Positions 48,031 through 58,506 of a stretch of 64,000 bases of DNA are shown one piece after another. Numbering within the stretch: position 1 is the stretch's first letter; every line of letters begins with the position of its first letter. Position numbers and translations under genes: made by a program. The stretch covers positions 74,385,001 through 74,449,000 of the forward strand of contig CM043698.1 in the NCBI GenBank assembly GCA_023935145.1, in the 5' to 3' direction. The DNA is from Bretschneidera sinensis (taxonomy: Eukaryota > Streptophyta > Magnoliopsida > Brassicales > Akaniaceae). Below the pieces are notes generated by a model. The model saw only the letters and a list, made by a program, of their open reading frames with translations. It was not told where the DNA came from and did not search any database.

Positions 48031-49870
48031 TCCGATTTGATTATTTTCGAATTTTGTTGATCAATTTTTGTTCAAAATTAGCTTTTCATCATACATTCAT
48101 ATATTTCTAATTTTTCAAGACCCAAATTTTAAATTTGGACTCCACACGTGTTTCGTTCTAATATTTGAAATGAAATTGAATATTTACACTTGCCTATAGT
48201 CGCGTAGTACATCGTATTTGGCCTAGCTTCTCTAGTAGTTTTTGTTATAAAAAATAGAAGTTAGACCAAATACTCACTTTTGTTATATTTTTTGATGAAT
48301 CTGAAACCAAAAATAGATTTTAAAAACTAATTTAGTTCTAAAATCAGAAGTTGAGTTTCGTAATTTTTTATCCTAATATAAATTTTGATTAATAATATAT
48401 TCATAAATTGTTTTTGGATGACAATGATATTTAGGGTAAAATTCATTTTTGATCCTTAAACAATACCCCTACTTCAATTTGATCATGAATCTTCAAAGCG
48501 TTGATATTGAGTTTTAAAACTCCCATCTAATCTCAACTCAAGTTCTTGTGGTTTCCTTTTCTTTTTTTTTCTTTTTTCTTTTTTTTTATAATTTTGGTAC
48601 TCCATAGATATTTACGTTATCCAAATCCATTCAATGACTCATGTTAAAGTCATGTCAGCTCACGTTTTGGGTACCAAAGTGATAAAAAAACGTAAAAACT
48701 TAAATTTAAATGACACAAACCACATAATATTTTATTAAACTTCACCTAAAAAGCCTAAAAAGAATACTCCAAATAGTTATCCAATTGAATAAAATCTTTA
48801 CCTTCAAAATGTTGGGTAAGGACGTTATCAAAACGGTCAGCAAAAGGTTTTAATCAAATTTTTAGGTATAATTTTTTACGGTTTTGACTAATTTACATTA
48901 GGCTTTTCGACTATTACAGACTGAATTAATTTCGTTCGGTTACGATTGGTTAATCAGTTAACCACCTAATTTTTTAGCTTTTCGAATTTATTGATTTTTT
49001 AAATTTTAATAAATTACTTAATATATTGAATAAATTATAGTCTTAATATTAATTTATATACTTTTCAATTAGGGTTGTTTAAGATCTATATACTTATCAA
49101 GTATGGTTGTTTAATATTAATTATTAATTAATTTCTTAATAGGTTAGCATAATTTTTATTTTGTTCCCGCAAACCGTTTTGACTACTTAACCGATCAATA
49201 TAGTGTTAACCGAATGATTGAACTGTTTTGATCAAAATAATTCGAAACAGTTTGGTAATCCATAATCTTATCTTGCAAGCATCTATTTTGTTAGCATAAT
49301 TTGTATTTCGCAAGCATCTAAATATGCAATCTAGTGATGACAATGAGATTCTATACAAAAAAAATCTTTTAATTTTGAGAAAACCCATTCACTTGTTGAT
49401 TCTCAACCCAAGCAATTAAAACCAATGCTTGAAAGGGCTTCGTGATGACTTACAGGTTTTGATGCCCTTTTTGTATTGTGAACCTTGGCAACGCCATCTG
49501 CCATGATTTAGGGTAATCAATCAACTAGTTTATGACGTTGTATCAATTTGAATTAAAACCTTTACATAAATGAATGAAACGGCACGGTGAGATCATCTCT
49601 GTTTTGATGTGAGAGAATTTAAAAATTAAAAAAGATGAGATGAAACGTCTTCCTAAGCCATAAGACTTGTATATAGTTTTTCAGTCACAAAGTATCTACC
49701 TTTGTATGCATAAACAGACGGGTTCCAATTAAAAAAAACAAACTTTACAGAATCATATTAATCAACTTGATTGATCATATGGGTCAGTATCAGAACAATT
49801 TCACAGCCACGTTGATGAGCAAGGAATTCCCTATCAAAATTTAAAATGATCTAGCAACTTGTTATGAAAT
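48031..49870. other. AT-rich spacer upstream of the protease gene
   Basis: No gene seen. 48840-49230 has TTAACCGAT/GGTTAATCAGTTAACC-like inverted motifs that may mark an old small transposon. The last few hundred bases presumably include the promoter of the protease gene. Confidence 0.55.
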
Positions 49871-49875
49871 TTCTG

Positions 49876-49884
49876 TATATAAAT
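49876..49884 (+). promoter_or_regulatory. TATA box of the protease gene
   Basis: TATATAAAT lies 70 bp before the start codon, a typical plant distance given a ~40-base leader. The start context CTGCAATGGC is favourable. Confidence 0.7.
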
Positions 49885-49953
49885 CTCCATAAAAACCTTG
49901 AATCATTGTTCCTGCTCGCTCATTTAATTCATCATCTTTAGCTTACCACTGCA

Positions 49954-51083
49954 ATGGCATTCATAAACCACTTTCAATGCATTTCCTTGGCATTGATCAT
50001 CATTATGGCAGCTTTCCTTTCTCAGGCAATATCTCGTACTCTGCAAGATGCATCAATGTATGAGAAACACGAACAATGGATGGCTCGTTATGGACGAGTT
50101 TATCAGGATGCTAATGAGAAGGAGAAGCATTTCAAGATATTCAAAGAAAACGTGGCACACATAGATACATTTAACAATGCCAATGAAAAACCTTACAAGC
50201 TAGGCATCAATCAATTTGCTGATCTTACAAATGAAGAGTTCAAAGCATCAAGAAATAGATTCAAGGGGCATATGTGTTCCTCAAAGACAAATTCTTTCAA
50301 ATATGAAAATGTTACTGCAGTACCTTCTACTATGGACTGGAGAAAGAAAGGAGCTGTAACACCAATCAAGGACCAAGGCCAATGTGGTGAGTTCCAGCTC
50401 GTAATAAGAAGAATATATCATTTTTTTTTTCTCACTTTTTGGGGTCATTATATACATTCTAACTTTTGAGTGAAACAAATTAAATTATAGGATGCTGCTG
50501 GGCATTTTCAGCAGTTGCAGCTATGGAAGGAATTACTAAGCTAACAACAGGTAAATTAATCTCTTTATCCGAGCAAGAACTGGTTGATTGTGACACGAAG
50601 GGTGTAGATCAAGGTTGTGAGGGAGGTTTAATGGACAATGCCTTCAAGTTTATCCAACAAAACAAGGGACTTGCAACTGAGACTATTTACCCCTACAAGG
50701 GAGTTGATGGCACTTGCAACACTAACGAGGAAGACAACCGCGCAGCCAAGATAACTGGGTATGAAGATGTGCCTGCCAACAGTGAACAGGCATTACTGAA
50801 TGCAGTTGCTAACCAACCGGTTTCTGTTGCGATTGATGCTGGGGGGTTTGACTTTCAGTTCTACTCGAGTGGTATCTTTACAGGAGAATGTGGCACTGAC
50901 CTAGACCATGGGGTTACTGCTATTGGTTATGGAGTCAGTGATGATGGGATTAAGTATTGGTTGGTGAAGAACTCATGGGGCACTGAATGGGGTCAAGAAG
51001 GATACATTCAGATGCAAAGAGATATTAATGCTAAGGAAGGTCTATGTGGCATAGCAATGGAAGCTTCTTACCCTACTGCATGA
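49954..51083 (+). CDS. SAG39-like: SAG39-like papain-family cysteine protease (2 exons, 341 aa)
   Basis: Exon 1 is 49954-50386, the intron 50387-50490 (104 bp, GT...AG, phase 1) and exon 2 50491-51083, giving 341 residues. Residues 1 to about 27 form a signal peptide. Residues about 35-100 are the I29 inhibitor prodomain with an ERFNIN-type helix and GINQFAD. The mature enzyme starts near Val123. Oxyanion Gln141, catalytic Cys147 (GCCWAF), His284 (LDHG) and Asn305 (KNSWG) are all present. An NVT glycosylation site lies at 119. The length fits SAG12/SAG39-type secreted or vacuolar proteases of senescence and cell death; the CGCCWAF box is common in that group. This is the only intact host gene in the window. 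The orthology within the subfamily is not certain. Confidence 0.95.
50387..50490 (+). other. Intron of the protease gene
   Basis: Donor GTGAGT and acceptor AATTATAG, T-rich interior. Splicing joins CAATGTG to GATGCTGCTGG and gives the active-site box in frame. The pseudogene copy begins inside this intron. Confidence 0.93.
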
Positions 51084-51383
51084 ATTTCAATATCAAAGGC
51101 AATGCCTCCTATCCCTTGTATAATATAAATAATGTGTATCTTTATTTTCATTTTCTTCTGTTGTCAGCCCTGTAAGTTACTCTTTACCAAAAAATCATGT
51201 TGCTTCATGCCAAGAAACAAATCTGTAAATCTGTAAAACTATCCATTTTATACTATATAGATGGAACGCACCTGCAGTGTCATAAATATATATATATGTA
51301 TATGCACGGTCTCAGACAATTCTCGTTCACTGAGGTACAAAACCTTAACCACCAGTGCAAGTAGAACAATTTCTTGAAGTGAT

Positions 51384-51701
51384 CTTAGATACAATTTTTT
51401 TCTTTTCTCATATTCCGTAGTTATCCTCTTCAGAAGTTTATGGTGGAAGCTATTCAATACGTTCTCATAGTTTGGCAGTCATGATGAGGTAGGAAAGTGT
51501 CAAACATGCTTGGTTAAAGTAGCTTGTAGTTGAATTATAGTACCGTTTATGCTTCTTTACATTGCAGTGATTTTTTTAGCAATATTTCTAAGTAAGATGG
51601 GGTCACTGTTAATATAGGAAAATATCCAGGGAACTCAATCCTGTAGTGTTATAATTAAAATATTAAAAAAAATATAAACTTAAATACTGTTAGGGATATT
51701 T

Positions 51702-51743
<42 letters not shown>

Positions 51744-51974
51744 TAAGCCTTTATTGAGAATGTCATTTTTCTACCATATTTATTTTTCTCTTCTCAGAAT
51801 GTTCATCTCAAGCTGGAAACCTGTCCTGTTAGCCATAATATCAAATGTTTCATCCTCCAAATTCCTATTGAATGTTGTTATAGTTTGTTGTGTTTAGGGT
51901 TTAGATACAAATTAAGGTTTAGATAGAGAGAAGGAGTATATAAGTGTTTGAGGGACAAGTTAGCTTACTAACCT

Positions 51975-52027
<53 letters not shown>

Positions 52028-53378
52028 CATAATATTATAAAATTACATCAATACCCTTAAATTCTAATACTCCTAACAAATATAAACAGTAATAAACATT
52101 AGTAGGGAGTAATATTTTTTGACTAAGCAGTGAAATCAGGATAAGTGAAGGACAGGTAAATAGAAGTAAAATAATAACAGTAGCTTTAAATGCTTATATT
52201 TTTTTTCCTGAAATAGTGAATATTTTGACTGTCAACAGGATAAAACAGACAAATCTAGCCACAACATTCCAAATAACAAAACACTTCAGACTCATAAATT
52301 GTTTTGCATGATAAATTAACTGGCATAATCTTGCTGAGTGGCTGTCATAGTTTTTATAGAGAATAATGATTATTGTACACTCCGCTCTAAACATTCTCAA
52401 AAACTCTTTGGAAACTTGAGTTGTAAGTGTTTGGAAGCTTAAGTGGTAATGATCACTCAAATTTGCGGAGTAAATGAAATGAGTGTTTGAATAGCACCAC
52501 ACTTTTACAGAGAAAATAAGTCATGTCTAGACACACTAACTGCTCTACCAATCTACTCTCACATTGGATGTACTCACAGTGCTATCAAACTGTTCCTGCT
52601 ACCTTTCACTGAGCTTGCAACTTGACAGCTACTCATGGATGAATTCAGCACGAAATATGTATGCGGAGTGAAACGTAGAGCTTTCAGAAGCATAAGCCAC
52701 AAACTACTCTGCAGGATTTACTTGAATGATTAGTCATGGTGACAAAATTGAGGTTTTTTATTTTATTTTTGTCATAGCTTTTAACATGTAATATGTTTTC
52801 CATTCCCAATAATATCAATTTACTAGATGAAGTTTAATCATATGAACAGAAAGAAAAAAAGTAGTCATGTTTAAAAGATCAAATCCACACTGGTAGTTCT
52901 CATTATAAAAAATAGTGTTGGTAAAATGGAAAGGCAAGGTCAAAGCCTCTGATAACATCTTTATCACAGTTTCTTTGAACCTTCGTTGTCCTCTACCATT
53001 TACAAAATTTTCCAACAGCCCCACTGTAATTTCCGAACAGTACACATATAATATAATACTACAGAAGATGTTGGAGAAGTAATAAAAAAAATTGCAGAAT
53101 ATTCAATGATGGTGGATATTTTTGGGATCAAAAGTTACAGATGAATAGTTAGAAACTGGACTACAGAGTAATCTCTCAAGAAAGATTTTACCCTTCGATG
53201 ACTTTATGCAGCAAGACAGTTAAGCTCTTTGATCTAAACAGATATTGCAAAATTCATCACCACAAACAGAAGGATGATCAATGCATAAAAGGAAGTAAAA
53301 GAACAAACATTAACTTATAACAGTTTGTGCTGATGGACATAGAGTTACTTACACAAGATAATAGAAGACAATTTCATT
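51384..53378. other. Spacer with TA and GT/TA microsatellites, no gene seen
   Basis: (TA)n lies at 51705-51741 and (GT)n(TA)n at 51974-52023. The rest is unassigned; the part nearest 53378 is 3' flank of the NB-LRR gene on the minus strand. Open frames here show no domain. Confidence 0.7.
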
Positions 53379-53790
53379 TCAACTAGAAGAACTGCCTGCA
53401 GTACTGGACTGCCTCGCCGTTGAGGATCCAATATACTTATGTGGTATATGGGCTATTTTTGACCAATTTTCACCAATTTCCTTCGTGCATCTTTCATCAA
53501 GTTCAGGACATTCCTGAATAAACAGATGCTGGAGAGAAGAGAAAAGTTTCAGTCCTTCTGGCAACTGTTTCAGATTATGACAGTCGGATATCGTCAAAGA
53601 TTTAAGTGACGCAAGGTGCCCAATCCAATCTGGCAAATCTATGACACCAGGACAGCCCCCAATTTCCAAACAATGGAGTGTTGTGACATATTGGAGCCCT
53701 TCTGGTAGATATAAATACTCAGGACAGCTTAAGATAGTCAAGCTTCATAGGATGGAGAGGTATTCAACACCTTCTAGAGAAAAAGCAAGA
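53379..53790 (-). pseudogene. NB-LRR resistance protein, C-terminal LRR part (split by retrotransposons)
   Basis: Minus strand. The frame ends at 53379 with a short Ser/Thr tail. Before it, LRRs of the CNL type are clear: LPEGLQYVTTLHCLEIGGCP, LPDWIGHLASLKSLTISDC, LPEGLKLFSSLQHLFIQECP, then the family's usual end ERCTKEIGENWSKIAHIP. These repeats line the pathogen-sensing face of intracellular immune receptors. An in-frame TGA lies near 53744. At 53790 the gene is cut by an LTR element; the upstream LRR text resumes at 63903 in the same frame once the insertion and one TSD copy are discounted. Confidence 0.92.
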
Positions 53791-54048
53791 TGATGGGGGT
53801 ACAAAAGGGCACGGGAACAAGTTTGTAATTTTGTAAACTTGAAAGAATTATATTTTATTAATTTCTTATAATAGGAGTGAAATATAGTATTTGATTATTT
53901 TTTAATTTTTTTATTTACACTGTTAGCTTAAGGTTAAGATTCCTAAATATCTCTATATAAGAGATCTTTATGTTATTTTTCGAATAGCTTTGAAATAATA
54001 AAAATCAAATTGATATTGGGTATCAGTTTCCTCTTAATCTCTCAATGG
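53791..54048 (+). repeat. Outer element left LTR, first part
   Basis: Matches 63570 to about 63820 of the right LTR, including TTGAAAGAATTATATTTTAT and TTCCTAAATAT. The inner element enters after AATGG (54044-54048). Confidence 0.88.
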
Positions 54049-54411
54049 TGATGCAGAATAGGAAAGATAATATTTATTATTTTGAAATGTTATTATTGGA
54101 CATGTAATTTAGAAAAATTAGATTTAAGCAATTAAATAGTTATCAGGATTTAATTTACTTTCTTATTTAAATAATATTTAGTGTCTATATGAGAACATTG
54201 ATATTAAGATTGTAAGGCAAACTTTGATTATAGAATAAACCTAACTTTTAGTATATCTATTGTTCCCTTCTCCCTGTTCTTGGTCTATTCTCCATTTGTT
54301 CTCTTTTCTTTTCTACCTAGCCTATTTCTATCTATCTGTTCTCTTTGTTGCTTTTTGTTGTTTCTCCCCTTTCTCAATTTGTTTCTCTCTCTAATTATCC
54401 GTCCGACATCA
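54049..54411 (+). repeat. Inner element left LTR
   Basis: Matches 56073-56449, for example ATAATATTTATTATTTTG and TAAGATTGTAAGGCA. TATA-like CTATATGAGA occurs near 54185 (CTATATAAGA in the right LTR near 56210). Confidence 0.9.
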
Positions 54412-55357
54412 AGTGGTATCATTATCGAAAGGTCCTGCATCCTTATCTCTATCTATATGGAAAAAAAAAACCCCATTATTATCTCCATTAGTGCACCACT
54501 TATTTAAAAAAAATAAATCAAATAGCAACCAAAACACCTTCATCCACCGCTTTTCATCGACTTCCAGCTTAGGCCACCACCAACATTAAAACCAAAATTG
54601 TCACCACAACCCAAAAATTTTCGATAGTTCTACCACTGGAATCCAGCCACGCGCCGCCACCTCCACTACTGGAAGCCTCCTCATCGGAATCTGAGGCTAC
54701 CACAGGGGTCAGAAATTGCCGATCTATCTAACCCAGTGCACCACTCCCCACAGTGCTACCGTCTCTACCGCCAAACACCAATAGATTTGTTTGGGTCTGT
54801 CAAGCCCATTCCGACACTTCTAGTCATCGACGGGATAAGGCAACACCACCACCGAGACCGGCATCCCATTTTCGGCCTAACCCCAGAAGCTCAGGCCGAT
54901 CCGCCGTCTGCTCCACCTCTATAAAGTTGTGCTTCTCTCCAACTTTGACGGGATTTTCAAGCCACCCACTACTAAGGCTAACGCCACCATGGGACCGGAG
55001 CTACTTTTCCGACCAGACCCTTAAGTTCGGCTCCGATCCTACCGAATTTGCACCGGGTCAGATCCAACCGAAACTCGTTGAGTGCCTCTGAACCCACCTG
55101 TTTCTTAGCCTGAGTTGAGCCAAGCTGCTTACTACCTGAGCTGAGCCGAGCCACCTAGAAAAAAAATTCAAGTCTATTTATTCATTTAATTTCTGTTTTT
55201 TTAATTGCTGATTTTTTGTAAAAAAAAAAAGTGAAAAAAGAAAGGCAGAAAGAAAAAGCAGTAAAAAAATCATAAGAAAAAGGAAAAGAGAAGGAGAAAA
55301 AAAATCATTTTTTGTTTTATTTATGTTCCTTTTTTATTTACATCAAATTGAAGTCAC

Positions 55358-55657
55358 TTGTTAGGACTGAGTAAGTTTAGTCGAAATCTTCTAGTTACAG
55401 CCCATGACATATTGTATCTTATAACAGAAGATGTGCTCTATCAAGTTTTTGGTTCGTTTGGCCATGAAGAGAAAATTAGTATTTTCTCCAATTCAATGGA
55501 ATTTCAAGCTCTCGTGCAATACTATTGGACTCAATATGCTATTTGGGCTAAAACCAAGTTGGATGGTCGGTGTAATTTTGCTAATTGTTGTCAGTTGGAG
55601 ATCGAGTATTCCACCTTTGATATTCAAATTCGCAAGATACAACAACTCCTTGAATAA
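55358..55657 (+). pseudogene. Captured RRM fragment resembling polypyrimidine-tract-binding protein
   Basis: The open frame encodes about 90 residues laid out like an RRM of plant PTB proteins (splicing regulators in the nucleus): LLVTAHDILYLITEDVLYQVF, FGHEEKISIF, MEFQALVQYYWTQYAIWAKT and RCNFANCCQLEIEYS, matching the VLYQVFxxxGxVEKI, FQALIQ and CCQLDIQ signatures of PTB RRMs. The frame opens without an ATG (first codon TTG) and stops at 55655-55657. No other PTB domain is present. It is uninterrupted by introns over this span, which suggests capture from RNA. Family call is from motif memory; a search would settle it. Confidence 0.72.
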
Positions 55658-56072
55658 ATGAAACAACAAGTGGAAACAGCTTTCACCAAAACTTCTACCA
55701 ATTAGGATTCTATTCAAGACGAGTTTGAAGTTGTTTCTCCAATCCACACAGACTTTGAAACGAACGAACAAATCATTGAAGAAAGCTCTACCATTCATTG
55801 TGAGGATGTATCTATTGAGTCTCTTCAAAATGATGAAGGCCAAAACCAAGATGTGGGCAAGATTTGTGCGTGTGACCTTCTTTACATTGATTTTGTCCTC
55901 CTGCACCGAATTGAGACTCCTTAACAACTCTTCTTGATATCCTTCTTCTGCTCAGTCGAGATTGCTACTTCTCGAAAATTGTAAGTCTTTGCCATACAAC
56001 TTCAAGAATTGCAAGTTTTGATATTTCACCACTTCAAAACTCATGGTCGAGTTTTTTGTAAGTGGGGTAGAA

Positions 56073-56449
56073 TGATGCAGAATAGGAAAGAGAATATTTA
56101 TTATTTTGGGATGTTATTCTTGGACATGTATTTTAGAAAAATTAGATTTAGAAAATTAAATAGTTATCATAATTTGATTTAGTTTCTTATTTAAATAATG
56201 TTTGGTGCCTATATAAGAGCACTGATATTAAGATTGTAAGGCAGACTTTGATTATGGAATAAACTTGAGTTTTGGTATATCTCTTGACCCCCTTTCTACC
56301 TGTTCTTGTGTCTATTCTCCCTTTATTCTACCTTTATTCTATTTTCTTTTCTACCTAGTCTAATTCCGTCTATCTGTTCTCTCGGTTGCTTCTTATTGTT
56401 TCTCCCCTTTCTCAATCTGTTTCTCTCTCTAATTATCTATCTACCATAA
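56073..56449 (+). repeat. Inner element right LTR
   Basis: 377 bp, matches 54049-54411 with scattered substitutions and a short extra CTTTATTCTAC repeat near 56320-56335. Confidence 0.9.
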
Positions 56450-56454
56450 TATGG

Positions 56455-56531
56455 TAGCTTGGTTCTCTTCCAATCCCCAAGGTAGCTTGGTTTCTCTCTC
56501 TATTTATTCTTTTATCCTTAGTTCTACATCA
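56455..56531 (+). repeat. Outer element left LTR, second part
   Basis: GGTAGCTTGGTTCTCTTCC through GTTCTACATCA matches the end of the right LTR at 63834-63902. Confidence 0.85.
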
Positions 56532-56534
56532 GTT

Positions 56535-56547
56535 TGGTATCAGAGCC
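56535..56547 (+). other. Outer element primer-binding site (tRNA-Met)
   Basis: TGGTATCAGAGCC, three bases inside the LTR end, is the initiator tRNA-Met complement. Confidence 0.88.
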
Positions 56548-57004
56548 TAAAATAGATCCCAAAATCACACCCAAAAACAAACCCATGTCAAACCACAAGC
56601 TCCAAAATAAAATCTGGCCAAAAGACTCTACTCCTGCAAAACAGTAATTAACATACAAATATGGCCTTAGACCAAAACAATAATCTAAGTAGATTCATCA
56701 TTTTTCAATGATCTTGAGATTTCACCGCCGTCACTGATCGCCTCGCCAGATGGTGGTGACTAAAACCTGAGGTTCCCAAGTCAACTTACTATGCGCCAGC
56801 GCTGAAACTGCCCCCTGATAGGTGCTTAAATATTCATATTTAAGCCCCCTTATTTACATTTATTAGGTCCTTAATTATGTTAATTTAGTCAATTTTACTT
56901 TATTTGTGTGTTTCACATGTTTTTATAGGGTCTTGGAGGAAAAGAAGCAGTTTTGGCACTTAAAGAGAAGAAGCCTGGAAATTCTGGAGCAGCTTCTGGT
57001 CAAA

Positions 57005-57105
57005 TTGCGATCGATCGCACTACTATATGCGATCGTTCGCACACATGAAGGATCGAGCGTAGCACTGCGATCGAGCACAAGACGCATGCGATTGAGCGCA
57101 CATGT
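57005..57105. repeat. CpG-rich GCGATCG motif array in LTR
   Basis: TGCGATCGATCGCA (a perfect 14-bp palindrome), ATGCGATCGTTCGCA, GATCGAGCGTA, TGCGATCGAGCACA and TGCGATTGAGCGCA follow each other. Related copies occur in the leader at 58334-58390. The 3' LTR copy (60990-61085) has lost several CpGs. Confidence 0.8.
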
Positions 57106-57209
57106 ACGGGCGTGAACAGTAAACTGCATAACCCTATTTTGGAAATAAAAGAGTTTTGTGTTTTAGGAAAGTTTAGGAATTCATGAGCCTTCTAGGACTA
57201 CTCAAGCCC

Positions 57210-57217
57210 TATAAATA
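57210..57217 (+). promoter_or_regulatory. TATA box of the non-autonomous LTR
   Basis: TATAAATA; equivalent at 61192-61199 in the 3' LTR. Confidence 0.6.
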
Positions 57218-57669
57218 CACCTATAAAGCACACACACAACACATATGAGAGATCATCTAATCCCTTCTTTTATCTTTCAATCCTCTTTTAGTTTTAGTTT
57301 AGTTTTAGGTCGGGAGGCTGGAGGCCAGAAGGAGACCGTGGAGAGGAATTGATGACTCTTCTCTCGGGTTTCTTCTTTCCTTTATTTTTATTATGTGTAC
57401 TTAACTTTTAGTAAGGGCTTGGTTGAAGCCCTAATTATGTTTATTCAAATATTCAGTATTGGCACCTTTGCGATATTTATGTTATGTTGCTTAACTTGAT
57501 TAATGCCTGTTTGTATTTAAATTCCTCATATGTGTGTGTCTGATCAACGTATGCATGTGGTATGGATTAGTTAGTTAGATCAATTTAGATGACCGAGTCC
57601 TGGGTCTGACAATAGTAACAAAAGATATCCACACCGGATTCTTGAATTAATCAACATGGGAAACCAGGA

Positions 57670-57850
57670 GTAGATACCATGCCCTAGGTCTCATGTGGTT
57701 GTCGATTTCCATAGCACCTATGCTCTCTTAAGGAACAACTCAGTAGATACCATATTGAATCCCTTAAGACAGAAAAGAGTTAGAGTAGATACCATGCCTA
57801 ACTCGTTGCTTAGGGAAATCAATAGCTTAAGGAGTAGATACCATGCCCTT
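57670..57850 (+). repeat. Four GTAGATACCAT(GCC) repeats in the LTR R/U5 region
   Basis: Units begin near 57672, 57742, 57786 and 57834, three of them AGTAGATACCATGCC. Spacing is irregular (about 70, 44 and 48). The 3' LTR keeps three of the four, the fourth having lost CATGCC. Confidence 0.85.
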
Positions 57851-58164
57851 AGGTTGAAAAACATTAGGTATACATAGCATTATTAAAGCATTGGCATACT
57901 GTTATATTGTGGTAGCATAATTAGTGGTGGATATCAAGTCCTTACACCTTTATCTTTATTATCTTATCTTTATCAAAATTAACTCTTTTATTATTTATAT
58001 CTTTTTACATTGCGAATATAATTCTAAAACAAAATTCACCAATCCCTGTGGAGATGATCTTGCTTTCGCACACTATACTACTAAGTTGACCTTGTGTACT
58101 TGCAAGTAAAACAAGTACGATTATTTACTTATTAGTTTAGGTATATTTTCATCCAACAAGTTTT

Positions 58165-58181
58165 TGGCGCCGTTGCCGGGA
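58165..58181 (+). other. Non-autonomous gypsy primer-binding site (tRNA-Asp)
   Basis: TGGCGCCGTTGCCGGGA, shared with the intact gypsy array, six bases after the LTR end. Confidence 0.92.
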
Positions 58182-58506
58182 ATTGTGCTAAATTTATTTT
58201 TGGAAATATTTTTTTATTTTATTTTATTCTGTTCCGTTTTTTTTTTTTTTTTTTAATCAAAAATCAGATTTATTCCTTATTTTCGTTTTCTGTTTTTGTT
58301 CAGGTGTGTAGGGGAGGAGTTTCTGTCCTCATTGCGATTGAGCACACTCTTTTGTGCGATCGAGCGTAAGCCCATTGCGATCGAGTTCAAAAGCTCCAGA
58401 AAGTACCCGAGAAGCAGTACTGAAACTGCTACACTGAAGTTTTTCAACTAATTCATTCGAAGGAGAAGCACCAACGGTGGAAGCTAGTTATGCTTATCTA
58501 AATGCT
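58182..58506 (+). other. Leader of the non-autonomous element
   Basis: T-rich sequence and three more GCGATCGAG-type motifs (58334-58390) before the gag frame. No capsid-domain coding is seen, so the N-terminal half of gag has been deleted. Confidence 0.75.

Larger units (their letters stand above)
54049..56449 (+). mobile_element. Non-autonomous LTR retrotransposon 'inner', carrying a PTB-like RRM fragment
   Basis: LTRs 54049-54411 and 56073-56449 (363 and 377 bp) start TGATGCAG; the left ends ACATCA, the right ATAA by a single change. The TSD is AATGG (54044-54048) versus TATGG (56450-56454). A primer-binding-like TGGTATCATTATC begins at 54414 and a polypurine tract (AGTGGGGTAGAA) precedes the right LTR. 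The total is 2401 bp, almost the native length of the outer element. The interior has a Pro/Ser-type coding-like stretch (54540-55090), a purine-rich tract (55220-55305) and then an RRM-like frame. No gag or pol. Confidence 0.88.
56816..58158 (+). repeat. Non-autonomous gypsy 5' LTR
   Basis: 1343 bp. Contains a GCGATCGAGCGCA-type array (57005-57105), a TATA box at 57210-57217, four GTAGATACCAT repeats (57670-57850) and a U5 end with AATCCCTGTGGAGATGATC, which parallels TTTCCCTGTGGAATCGACA in the intact gypsy LTRs. Confidence 0.95.
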
